Shown: positions 17,377 through 24,962 of the stretch, in pieces
Layout: each line of letters opens with the position of its first letter
How positions within the stretch are numbered: position 1 is the first letter of the stretch
NCBI GenBank assembly: GCA_022826645.1
Contig: JAJDUM010000075.1
Span: 26,998 to 90,997, forward strand
Direction: 5' to 3'
Length of the DNA stretch: 64,000 bases
Source: Candidatus Poribacteria bacterium
Lineage (GTDB): Bacteria > Poribacteria > WGA-4E > PCPOR2b
Program-made: the position numbers and the translations under genes
The notes under the pieces: model-generated
The model's database searches: none
Seen by the model: only the letters and a program-made list of their open reading frames with translations
What the model was told of the DNA's origin: nothing

Positions 17377-18162
17377 GTGAAGCGAGGGACAATTATATTA
17401 ATACTAATGTTGCTGCTATCATCGGCCTCCGCAGAGGTACTTCGTCATGATTTCAACAATCTGGATTTGGAGGGTTGGGTTATCAGCGAAGATCACCAGA
17501 TCGCATCAATTGAAAATGGTGAGTTGATTGCAGGTGTCCCGCCTCCCCAACCAGACATCACAACTCTCGTTCTGTTACCCTTTGAAGGGATGCCCGCCAG
17601 TGATTATGATGTCGCGGTGTCTGTGAAACTCGATCTTTTCGTGGTCCACCCGATTGTTGCTAACGGAACAGGAATTGGACTCCGTGGGCATTCAACTGAA
17701 AAATTCTTCGGGCTTGTAGATAACGACAAGTTACAAGATCCACGATCTCTGGGTGACTTAGGTTACTATTTTTTTATTGGACAGAACACCGAAGGACAAT
17801 GGGGTGTTGGCGCATCAATTTGGCATATCGAGCAGGTGCTGGTGAATGCAGAAGGAATTATTCGGGGAATATTCGTAGAGAATACATTGCTGAGATTTGC
17901 ACCGTTTGATGTCAAATTGGGTGAGTGGTATCGCCTAAGGGTCATTGCAGAGGGAAATCTGTTCCGAGTCTTTGTCAACGAAGAACAGATGTTGGGGTTG
18001 AGAGATGTCCGCTATTCCGAAGGGATAATCTTTTTGTCGTCGGGATTTGGCAACCTTGCTCGCTTTGACGACTTTGAGGTAACATACGATGCCGCTGCCG
18101 CTGTCCAACCGCAGAAAAAATTGGCAACAATGTGGAGTGAAATAAAAACCGAAGCCCAATAA
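17377..18162 (+). CDS. Secreted jelly-roll-like protein with the KLAxxWGxIK C-terminal tag, inside the ABC operon
   Basis: 261 residues from GTG 17377. A Sec signal peptide (residues 1-19, ending SASA) is followed by a beta-rich domain resembling DUF1080/3-keto-disaccharide hydrolase or LamG-like jelly-rolls (N-L-D-L-E-G-W at the start, RVFVNEEQ and FDDFEVTY near the end). It is not one of the LamG array paralogs, yet ends V-Q-P-Q-K-K-L-A-T-M-W-S-E-I-K-T-E-A-Q. Its place between permease and ATPase genes ties the tag to carbohydrate use. Catalysis is not shown; it may bind the glycan. Confidence 0.65.
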   Translation: MKRGTIILILMLLLSSASAEVLRHDFNNLDLEGWVISEDHQIASIENGELIAGVPPPQPDITTLVLLPFEGMPASDYDVAVSVKLDLFVVHPIVANGTGIGLRGHSTEKFFGLVDNDKLQDPRSLGDLGYYFFIGQNTEGQWGVGASIWHIEQVLVNAEGIIRGIFVENTLLRFAPFDVKLGEWYRLRVIAEGNLFRVFVNEEQMLGLRDVRYSEGIIFLSSGFGNLARFDDFEVTYDAAAAVQPQKKLATMWSEIKTEAQ

Positions 18163-18238
18163 ATTGGTACCTGAAAAATTAAAGTAATTTGAACACGTTT
18201 TAGATATATAGTTGAGCGCATGGGATAGGAGGACTTCT

Positions 18239-19339
18239 TTGGCAAAAGTTGTTATTGAGCACCTTACGAAACATTTTGGAGAGGTTGTTGCAGTAGATGA
18301 TCTTTCATTAGAAATTGTAGACCGCGAATTTTTGACATTGCTTGGACCGTCGGGTTGCGGCAAAACCACTACGTTGAACATTGTCGCAGGATTAGAAGAT
18401 CCAACAAGTGGACGCGTATTTTTCGACGACGACGATGTGACTGATGTTCCACCGGAACGACGCGACATAGCGATGGTTTTCCAAACCTACGCACTATACC
18501 CCCACATGCGAGTTTACGATAATATTGCCTTTGGGTTGCGGATGCGCGGCACACCGACTGACGAGATCGACAGGCTTGTGCAAGATGCGGCGAAAGCGAT
18601 GGAGATTGATCACCTGCTCAAGAGAAAACCGCGTGAACTCAGTGGAGGGCAGCGACAGCGGGTCGCATTAGCCCGTGCAATCGTCCGGAATGCACATGTG
18701 TTCCTGCTTGACGAACCGCTCTCGAATCTCGACGCCAAATTGCGCGTGACGATGCGTACCGAACTCAAGCGGCTGCACGCTGAATTGGAAAAAACCTTTG
18801 TCTATGTCACGCACGACCAAGCGGAATCGCTCATCATGTCGGATCGGATTGTGGTGCTCAATGAGGGGAAACTCCAACAGCTAGGGACACCTGAAGAGAT
18901 CTACAATCAGCCTGCCAATGCGTTTATCGCAGGCTTTGTTGGAAGTCCACCGATGAATTTCTTTGACGGTCAGTTGCAAAATGGCGGTGGAGAAGGGTGG
19001 GTAGTGAAGGGAGAAGAATATACCTGCAATTTTACACCGGCATCGACACGACGTCTAATTGAGAACGCCTCGACAGAGATACAACTCGGGGTACGTCCGG
19101 AAGATATTGAGGTGCTACCCGATGAATCACCTTCTGCCCAAGCCACCGTTGTGGTGCGAGAACCGTTGGGCAGCGACCTATTTCTCACATTGGAATTGGG
19201 GGGCGTGACTTTTAAGGCGCGAACTCACCCCGACGCGCGCATTGACCGTGGCGACAATGTGCCAATCCGTTTTAGGCCTACCAAGGTACATCTGTTCAAT
19301 CGAACCACAGGGGCAACGCTCCTTGAGTCCAGGCAGTGA
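18239..19339 (+). CDS. ABC sugar transporter ATPase, MsmX/UgpC/MalK type
   Basis: 366 residues from TTG 18239, chosen because AGGAGG lies at the right distance and the protein then starts A-K-V-V-I-E-H-L-T-K-H-F-G. Walker A is GPSGCGKTT, the Q-loop VFQTYALYPHM, the signature LSGGQRQRVALARA, Walker B VFLLDEPLSNLD and the H-loop VYVTHDQ. The C-terminal third is a MalK-type TOBE/OB domain (LGVRPEDIEV). It powers the two permeases upstream and closes the operon; such ATPases may also serve several importers. Confidence 0.93.
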   Translation: MAKVVIEHLTKHFGEVVAVDDLSLEIVDREFLTLLGPSGCGKTTTLNIVAGLEDPTSGRVFFDDDDVTDVPPERRDIAMVFQTYALYPHMRVYDNIAFGLRMRGTPTDEIDRLVQDAAKAMEIDHLLKRKPRELSGGQRQRVALARAIVRNAHVFLLDEPLSNLDAKLRVTMRTELKRLHAELEKTFVYVTHDQAESLIMSDRIVVLNEGKLQQLGTPEEIYNQPANAFIAGFVGSPPMNFFDGQLQNGGGEGWVVKGEEYTCNFTPASTRRLIENASTEIQLGVRPEDIEVLPDESPSAQATVVVREPLGSDLFLTLELGGVTFKARTHPDARIDRGDNVPIRFRPTKVHLFNRTTGATLLESRQ

Positions 19340-19355
19340 GGCAACCAAGACCCCT

Positions 19356-20219
19356 CTACGGGATTTCAAACGGGATTGTCGCTAAAAATGTTGCTTCCGT
19401 TCGGCGATTGTGCGTCTGTGCAGCGACCACGGAACCGTAGACATTCCCCAGATAGAAGATACCCCCAAGCGTTCCAAGTGCCCAGCCCTTGCGAGATGAA
19501 AGTCCATTTTCGGAAAATCCGTCGTAAGTTCCCCATCCCAATACACCTAAAAAGAACACGGTGAGCAGCGCGTCATTGAGACGTCCGACATAGACCCTAC
19601 CGCTGCCTGGCAGGATGGTGGATAGGAATCCCGCCAACAATGGACTTTTGGACGGAAGCGCTTTCCCATCTTCACCGTACCTTTTGTATACTGACACACG
19701 ATGGCTGGCCGCCTCTGGTATTCCGCTCAAGTCGAACTGATCGAAGTGTTGAATAGCACTTTCCCACCGCTTTTGCGTTAGTTTGTTCATGCCAATCAGC
19801 ATCTGTGATTTCCAGCGATATTCCCCTGCCTGAAACAGTCCTTGTGATGCCTTGAGAAAGTCGATGGATTCGTCGTACCGCTCCATCAAGAAGTAGGTTG
19901 CACCGAGTTCATATCGTGCTGCATTGGAATCGGGTTGTGTCTGAAGGAATTGAACTGCGCGATCGGGTTGTCCACTCAACCGATAGCTCTCGGCGATGCG
20001 GCGTAAAATATTGTCGTCCAAACCTGCCGGTTGAGAAAAGAAGTAACGCTGATATTCACCCGCTGCGCGGAGATAGTCACCTTGTACAAAAAGATAATCT
20101 GCAAATTTGCGGATGTTTGTGGGCTGATAATAATCGATTGGTGGGCTGTCTGCAATTGCTATCAATCCTGGAAACAGAGAGCAAAACGCGGTGAGGAAAA
20201 TGGCGTGACGATAAATCAT
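19356..20219 (-). CDS. TPR-repeat membrane protein, translationally coupled to YidD-like gene
   Basis: 287 residues. A signal peptide is followed by TPR-like helices at about 35-175 (D-Y-L-R-A-A-G-E-Y-Q-R-Y, Y-E-L-G-A-T-Y-F-L-M-E-R-Y-D-E-S). A glycine-rich hydrophobic C-terminal part (F-L-S-T-I-L-P-G-S-G-R-V-Y-V-G-R, then two likely membrane helices) resembles the small DUF5683-like module of outer-membrane-associated proteins. Its ATG overlaps the TGA of the YidD-like gene (ATGA at 20216-20219). Known TPR/YidD pairs are linked to envelope protein insertion; that is inference here. Confidence 0.6.
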   Translation of the reverse strand: MIYRHAIFLTAFCSLFPGLIAIADSPPIDYYQPTNIRKFADYLFVQGDYLRAAGEYQRYFFSQPAGLDDNILRRIAESYRLSGQPDRAVQFLQTQPDSNAARYELGATYFLMERYDESIDFLKASQGLFQAGEYRWKSQMLIGMNKLTQKRWESAIQHFDQFDLSGIPEAASHRVSVYKRYGEDGKALPSKSPLLAGFLSTILPGSGRVYVGRLNDALLTVFFLGVLGWGTYDGFSENGLSSRKGWALGTLGGIFYLGNVYGSVVAAQTHNRRTEATFLATIPFEIP

Positions 20220-20662
20220 CTGGTCAACGCCTCCCGTGAGTATGCCTCAACCGGATCAATATACTTGCCTATTGCTTCATCAAAGGTATAGTGAGTATGT
20301 AGCGCGATTCCGTTATCGCGCAGCAGGCGATCAGCGGTCAGCAGCACACCGCGAAGGAAGCCATATTTTTGGATTGACCCCATTCCGAATCGGGAACAAC
20401 TTGGATGGAAGTTGCAGACGGGTTGGTCTTGCGTCGAAATGTATTTTTGGTAGAGACGAATTAGCCCAGTTGAAAATAGGCGGATCGGTGTAGATTCCCT
20501 GGGATTGAAAGGGATGGCTTCCTGCTTTTGGTGTGAGATCTGGATTGGATTTGCACGCAGGATAAAGGTGAGATCGGCAGCCTCCCCAGGTGTGGAAGCC
20601 CATCCCCAAGACGAAGCACACAGAATTAGGATGATCCAGATACCGAGTAGACGAATTACCAT
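20216..20662 (-). CDS. YidD-family protein with signal peptide
   Basis: 148 residues from ATG 20662 with GGAGGTCAA upstream. The YidD core C-N-F-H-P-S-C-S-R-F-G (Cys 83 and 89), then I-Q-K-Y-G-F-L-R-G and R-L-L-R-D-N, is clear. Canonical YidD is about 70-90 residues and acts with YidC at the inner face of the membrane. This one is longer and starts with a hydrophobic signal sequence (about 4-22), placing the core outside the cytoplasm. That makes a classical YidC-helper role doubtful. Confidence 0.75.
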   Translation of the reverse strand: MVIRLLGIWIILILCASSWGWASTPGEAADLTFILRANPIQISHQKQEAIPFNPRESTPIRLFSTGLIRLYQKYISTQDQPVCNFHPSCSRFGMGSIQKYGFLRGVLLTADRLLRDNGIALHTHYTFDEAIGKYIDPVEAYSREALTR

Positions 20663-20714
20663 TTGACCTCCATGATTTTCACCTCTTTGGGTATCTTGGA
20701 TTGTCCAATTCGAT

Positions 20715-21425
20715 TTACATCAGAGGTGTCCGGATGACTGCCTCAAGAACGTGAGCACGTGGGGACTGCGACACGAGAAGCAGGATTAAATCCGCGACCT
20801 CTTCTGGCAAGGTTAGATGCTCGATGACATCGTCTGGGTGGTTGTCTCGACGCATCTTGGTGTCAACGGGTCCCGGACACACCACACTCGCTTTGACACC
20901 GTGTGGACGACCTTCGTTGTTCGTGGTTTCGGTAAATCCGACAACGCCAAATTTGGAGGCGCAGTACGCTCCGCCGTTGGGGTGCCCAACTTTGCCGGAG
21001 ACCGACGAGACATTGACGATATGTCCAGACTTCCGCTTGCACATGTGACTGAACACCGCCTGTGTGCAGAGGAAAACACCTTTGAGGTTAACGGCGATAT
21101 TGAGGTCCCAATCCTCCTCCCGAATCTTAGGAATTGGATTATGGATGGCAACGCCGGCGTTGCTGACAAGAATATCGATCCTGCCGAACCTGTCGAGCGT
21201 CTGTTTCACCATCGCGTCCACCTGCGATTTTTGCGTTACATCGGTTGGTATTGCGAGGGCTTGACGACCGAGTGTACATACCTCGTCTACGACGGCTTCA
21301 ATCTCTGAGGACGTTCGCGCCGCAAGCACCAGATCTGCACCCTCTTGCGCAAAGGCGAGCGCAGTTGATCTGCCAATGCCGCGTCCGCCACCGGTAATGA
21401 TTGCAACTTGGTTTTCGAGTTTCAT
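20715..21425 (-). CDS. Short-chain dehydrogenase/reductase
   Basis: 236 residues. The nucleotide-binding motif is T-G-G-G-R-G-I-G at about 11-18, followed by N-A-G near 90, catalytic Ser in NVSSVSG and Y-C-A-S-K at about 150. It oxidises or reduces a hydroxyl/keto group with NAD(P). Its position next to a mutarotase, a TIM-barrel isomerase and an enolase-superfamily dehydratase suggests a sugar 1-dehydrogenase or similar step. FabG-like activity cannot be excluded. Confidence 0.8.
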   Translation of the reverse strand: MKLENQVAIITGGGRGIGRSTALAFAQEGADLVLAARTSSEIEAVVDEVCTLGRQALAIPTDVTQKSQVDAMVKQTLDRFGRIDILVSNAGVAIHNPIPKIREEDWDLNIAVNLKGVFLCTQAVFSHMCKRKSGHIVNVSSVSGKVGHPNGGAYCASKFGVVGFTETTNNEGRPHGVKASVVCPGPVDTKMRRDNHPDDVIEHLTLPEEVADLILLLVSQSPRAHVLEAVIRTPLM

Positions 21426-21475
21426 CAGTACGACTTTTCCTTCAATTGGTGGAAATATACCTCTGCTCGGTTCAT

Positions 21476-22621
21476 CTATTTCCCGGTCTCGACACTGTTT
21501 TCTTCGATGTAATCGAAATTGATATCGTAGCCTAATCCCGGTCCCTGCGGCAAATGGACATATCCCTCGTCGTCCATAGCGTCAATCTTTGAATGCAGCC
21601 AAGGCTCAACCTCATCATAGTCGATAAACGGGTGGAGCAGCCCCCTCTCGTAGAATTCGCCGGGGATACCCATGGCGCCTAACACTTGGAGATTTCCGCC
21701 TCCGCCTCCGTGTACTTCCATCGCCATCCCAAACGACTCTGCCAGATGAACGGTTTTCATCAACGGTGTAATCCCGCCCACATCTCCCACACCGCCCCGC
21801 AGGATGTCCGCAGCACCGCGCAGAATCCACTCTGCTCTGGTGTACATCTTTCCTTCAGCGGTTTCGGGTCCCACAACCGGGATATCCAACTGTTCTGCCA
21901 GCCACGCATAAGAAGAGGTGCTGTGTTCATCCATCGGCTCCTCAAACCAGTAGTAGTTGAGTTTCTCAAGTTCCCTGCCGATATAGAGTGCCTGTTCCCG
22001 ACTGTAGTAGTGGTAGCAGTCCAACATCAGAGGAATATCGTCACCGACCGCCTCTCGCACGGCGGCGCACGCCTTGACATCCATCTTGGGGTCAGGAGCC
22101 CATGCAATGGGTGGCATCCAAGTGTGCAGCTTGATCGCTTTGTAGCCACGCTGTATGCACCACTCGGCGAACCGAGCGTAGTCATCTGGGCTGCTGAGCC
22201 CTCCTGGCTCTTCGTCACCGCACATGGTGCTCGCGTAGGCGAGGACTTTGTCTCTATAGCCGCCTAACAGTTTGTAGACCGGCTGATCAAAGCAACGACC
22301 TGCAAGATCCCACAGCGCCATGTCCGCCACACCGATTACATTGTCTGTGAGATTTCGATGGATGCGCTGCCAATGCTTGAGGCGTTGCCATAGCTTTTCA
22401 CGATAGAATGGATCTTCCCCAACCAGTGCGGGCTTGAAGATCTGCTCTGCGATGGCGGGGTTGACGCCAAAGGCGTAACCCGCTGGGCCTTCATCGGTGA
22501 CAATCGTGAGCAGCGTCTGAGTTGCATCATGTTCAGGTCCAGGATGTCCGTGGCCCTCGGAGTCTCTGACGTGGTTCGTCTTATATTTGAATGTTCGGGT
22601 TTTTATGTCTACAATCTTCAT
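21476..22621 (-). CDS. Mandelate racemase/muconate lactonizing-family sugar acid dehydratase
   Basis: 381 residues, standard for the enolase superfamily. The capping domain is N-terminal. The barrel shows the catalytic Lys in A-I-K-L-H-T-W near 165 and metal ligands D in LMLDCYH, E in WFEEP and E in VGPETAEG. The C-terminal catalytic His is in E-V-H-G-G-G-G-G. This constellation fits acid-sugar dehydratases that form 2-keto-3-deoxy sugar acids. Substrate unknown; mutarotase and SDR neighbours favour a non-phosphorylated sugar route. Confidence 0.85.
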   Translation of the reverse strand: MKIVDIKTRTFKYKTNHVRDSEGHGHPGPEHDATQTLLTIVTDEGPAGYAFGVNPAIAEQIFKPALVGEDPFYREKLWQRLKHWQRIHRNLTDNVIGVADMALWDLAGRCFDQPVYKLLGGYRDKVLAYASTMCGDEEPGGLSSPDDYARFAEWCIQRGYKAIKLHTWMPPIAWAPDPKMDVKACAAVREAVGDDIPLMLDCYHYYSREQALYIGRELEKLNYYWFEEPMDEHSTSSYAWLAEQLDIPVVGPETAEGKMYTRAEWILRGAADILRGGVGDVGGITPLMKTVHLAESFGMAMEVHGGGGGNLQVLGAMGIPGEFYERGLLHPFIDYDEVEPWLHSKIDAMDDEGYVHLPQGPGLGYDINFDYIEENSVETGK

Positions 22622-22655
22622 TGTTATTTGCCTTTTACGTTTTACGTATCATATT

Positions 22656-23528
22656 TCATTTGCGCAGTTTTTCAATCATCCCAAACAGATTTTTCAGGCA
22701 GATCCGAGAGGCTTCCTCCCCTGCTTCGGAAAACGCAGTCCCGCCCGGGCGATTGAGCAGGGCGTCATCGATCTTTAAGGTTGGACGCCAGTGCGTTTCG
22801 AGGCAAAGGTGTCCCTCGTAACCGTCGTCAACAAACGCCTGAAGCTGTCCCTGCCAATCGATTACACCTTCACCAACCTCAACCGATTCCAACTCGCCCG
22901 TTTCAGGATTTTCACCGGCATCCTTCAGATGAGCGTGCACCATCAGCGGTTTGATTCTATCATAGGCGTTGGGATAGGGCTGTTCGCCGCCTTCCGCGTG
23001 GGCTTCGTTCGCGGGGTCCCAAATAGCACGGATGTTGGGAGAATCAATTTCGCGGATAAATCGCTCTGTTAACTTAACGGTTGATAGGGAGGTTGAGGCT
23101 TCGTTTTCCATCCCCAAGATCATCCCCTCTCCATTCGCCATCCGCAACGGTTCGTCGTAGGAGGCGATAATCTCGTCCCATCGTTCCTCGACGTTGTCCG
23201 TTCTCCAAAAGACGAAGGTGCGGATGAGGTTGATATCAAACGCTTTCGCTACCTCGATACATTGCTTAAGAATTCCAAGGTGTTCCTCCCGCTCCTCCGC
23301 GTTGTCAATATCACACTTGAAGAATGGCGAGGCGATTCCAACGATTTGAATTCCTGTTCCATCAAGAATTCGCTTCATTTCATTGATATCGTTTTCTGTT
23401 AAATCCTGCGGTGGCTTATCCCACACAGATCGGATCTCGATTGAGTCAAGATTCAGTTCCTGTGCAACATTGACAACCGTTTGAAAATCCTGCGAAATTT
23501 CATCACCAATAACGCCTATTTTGAACAT
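22656..23528 (-). CDS. Sugar phosphate isomerase/epimerase-like TIM barrel
   Basis: 290 residues of the xylose isomerase-like/AP endonuclease 2 barrel. Metal-site elements are E in LGMENEAS, D in I-W-D-P-A-N, H in V-H-A-H-L-K-D and E in L-C-L-E-T-H-W. It starts M-F-K-I-G-V-I-G-D-E-I. Members isomerise or epimerise sugars, inositols or keto acids; exact chemistry is not readable. It sits between PanB and the dehydratase in one minus-strand run. Confidence 0.8.
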   Translation of the reverse strand: MFKIGVIGDEISQDFQTVVNVAQELNLDSIEIRSVWDKPPQDLTENDINEMKRILDGTGIQIVGIASPFFKCDIDNAEEREEHLGILKQCIEVAKAFDINLIRTFVFWRTDNVEERWDEIIASYDEPLRMANGEGMILGMENEASTSLSTVKLTERFIREIDSPNIRAIWDPANEAHAEGGEQPYPNAYDRIKPLMVHAHLKDAGENPETGELESVEVGEGVIDWQGQLQAFVDDGYEGHLCLETHWRPTLKIDDALLNRPGGTAFSEAGEEASRICLKNLFGMIEKLRK

Positions 23529-23583
23529 TATCTACTCCTTGTGCGCAAAGCACAGTGAATTTATATTTACGCTCTGTGCTGAT

Positions 23584-24381
23584 TCAATGATATGAGTGCC
23601 CTCCACCGGGGAAGAGTCCTTGCTGAACTTCTAATTTATAGTGTGTAACAGCACGGTGAATTTCTTTCCCCATGTTTGCGTATTGCTTGACGAATGACGG
23701 GGAACGGTCAAAGAGCCCCAGTATATCATGGACCACCAACACCTGACCATCGCAGTCAGGGCCTGCACCGATGCCGATTGTGGGAATCTGTAACGATTTC
23801 GTAATTTTTCCCCCCAATTTTTCTGGGATCGATTCGAGCACAATTGCAAAGCATCCAGCATCCTCAAGTGCCTTTGCATCATCAGCAATGAGCAAGGCCT
23901 CGGACCGCTTGCGTCCATGCACCCGAAATTTTTCACTCGTTTGCGGTAATAACCCAACATGTCCCATCACCGGAATGCCAGCATCGACAAGAGCTGTTAC
24001 AATCTCTGGTTTATTACCCTCGAATTTAACCGTATCGGCGCCGACATCACAAAGGGCACGTGCGTTTTTGACCGCTTGTTCCGGAGTTTCATAAGCCTGA
24101 TGCGGAAGATCTGCAACCAATAAACAGGTTGTATTGGCTCGTGCCACGATGCGGGTGTGATGGATCATATCCGCCATCGTCACTGACCGTGTGTCTTCGT
24201 AGCCTAAAACTACCATGCCGAGCGAGTCCCCAACAAGGATGATGTCGATATCAGCATCGTTGAGGATACGAGCTGTCGGGTAGTCATACGCAGTCAGCAT
24301 CGCAATTTTTTGTCCATTCTGTTTCATTGACTGAATGACATCAACTGTTTTTTTCATGGTTATTTCACGGTCTTGATTCAT
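23584..24381 (-). CDS. panB: 3-methyl-2-oxobutanoate hydroxymethyltransferase (ketopantoate hydroxymethyltransferase)
   Basis: 265 residues, normal for PanB. Signatures are M-L-T-A-Y-D-Y-P-T-A, V-G-D-S-L-G-M-V, L-V-A-D-L-P-H, M-G-H-V-G-L-L-P-Q and I-G-I-G-A-G-P-D-C-D-G-Q-V-L-V-V-H-D. It transfers a hydroxymethyl group from methylene-THF to 2-oxoisovalerate, the first pantothenate step. ATG 24357 (M-K-K-T-V-D) is an alternative start that matches family N-termini better; neither has a strong ribosome site. panC and panD are not in the window; its neighbours are sugar genes. Confidence 0.9.
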   Translation of the reverse strand: MNQDREITMKKTVDVIQSMKQNGQKIAMLTAYDYPTARILNDADIDIILVGDSLGMVVLGYEDTRSVTMADMIHHTRIVARANTTCLLVADLPHQAYETPEQAVKNARALCDVGADTVKFEGNKPEIVTALVDAGIPVMGHVGLLPQTSEKFRVHGRKRSEALLIADDAKALEDAGCFAIVLESIPEKLGGKITKSLQIPTIGIGAGPDCDGQVLVVHDILGLFDRSPSFVKQYANMGKEIHRAVTHYKLEVQQGLFPGGGHSYH

Positions 24382-24407
24382 CTTTTATCAGCGTTGCTAT
24401 TTGATGT

Positions 24408-24740
24408 TCAGAGTTCAAAGACGCACTCCATCAATGCCCACCACTCCTCCGGTTTTCTTTCGGGCACTGGCTCCTGATAGGTTCGCATCAGTTCATCCCA
24501 CTCACGGCAGCGCGGATGCTGTTCCAGATAGCGTGGGAAGTCCTTTTCGACATCAAACGCATCAACTGTTTCCATTGCCATAAACATCCTGCGACCGAGT
24601 AGGTAGATATTCATCTTCGTGATGCCGATTGTGTGCAGACTCTCTAAGACTTCGGGCCAAACGTTGCTGTGATATTCTTTGTATTTTTCGATAATTTCTG
24701 GATCGTCTTTCAGATTGATTGCCAAACCGAAATGCTTCAT
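24408..24740 (-). CDS. L-rhamnose mutarotase family protein
   Basis: 110 residues, the family's normal size. The N-terminus M-K-H-F-G-L-A-I-N-L-K-D-D, then Y-H-S-N-V-W-P-E-V (with the active-site His) and W-W-A-L-M-E at the end, is diagnostic of the RhaM/RhaU ferredoxin-like fold that interconverts anomers of L-rhamnose or a related sugar. It is the first gene of the run of seven and lies behind a near-consensus promoter. Confidence 0.85.
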   Translation of the reverse strand: MKHFGLAINLKDDPEIIEKYKEYHSNVWPEVLESLHTIGITKMNIYLLGRRMFMAMETVDAFDVEKDFPRYLEQHPRCREWDELMRTYQEPVPERKPEEWWALMECVFEL

Positions 24741-24799
24741 TTTTGTCTCCTTCTATCTATTGCGAAAATAGCGCGGTCATTGTACAATATCGTCACATA

Positions 24800-24828
24800 A
24801 TTATCACTGAATTATTAGGATCTGTCAA
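24800..24828 (-). promoter_or_regulatory. Near-consensus promoter for the mutarotase operon
   Basis: On the minus strand TTGACA (24828-24823) and GATAAT (24805-24800) are 17 bases apart. It reads into the mutarotase-panB-isomerase-dehydratase-SDR-yidD-TPR run. Confidence 0.7.
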
Positions 24829-24856
24829 TAGCAAATTTTGTGAGTCAGAATTCTCA

Positions 24857-24885
24857 TTGACACGATTTCCTATGATAAGTATAAT
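24857..24885 (+). promoter_or_regulatory. Perfect consensus sigma-70 promoter for ppk2
   Basis: TTGACA at 24857-24862 and TATAAT at 24880-24885 with exactly 17 bases between. It diverges from the mutarotase promoter 29 bases away and lies about 80 bases before the ATG of ppk2. Confidence 0.8.
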
Positions 24886-24962
24886 TCAATGGATTTCAGA
24901 CACGGTGGAATCGTCAGAGAAGAGGCGACGAAATACAAGCTCGCGGTGGCAAGGGGATAGTC

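Noticed and set aside
3744..18162. The C-terminal motif as LPXTG, PEP-CTERM or T9SS signal
   Set aside because: No LPXTG, no hydrophobic segment before the basic tail, and no Ig-like C-terminal domain.
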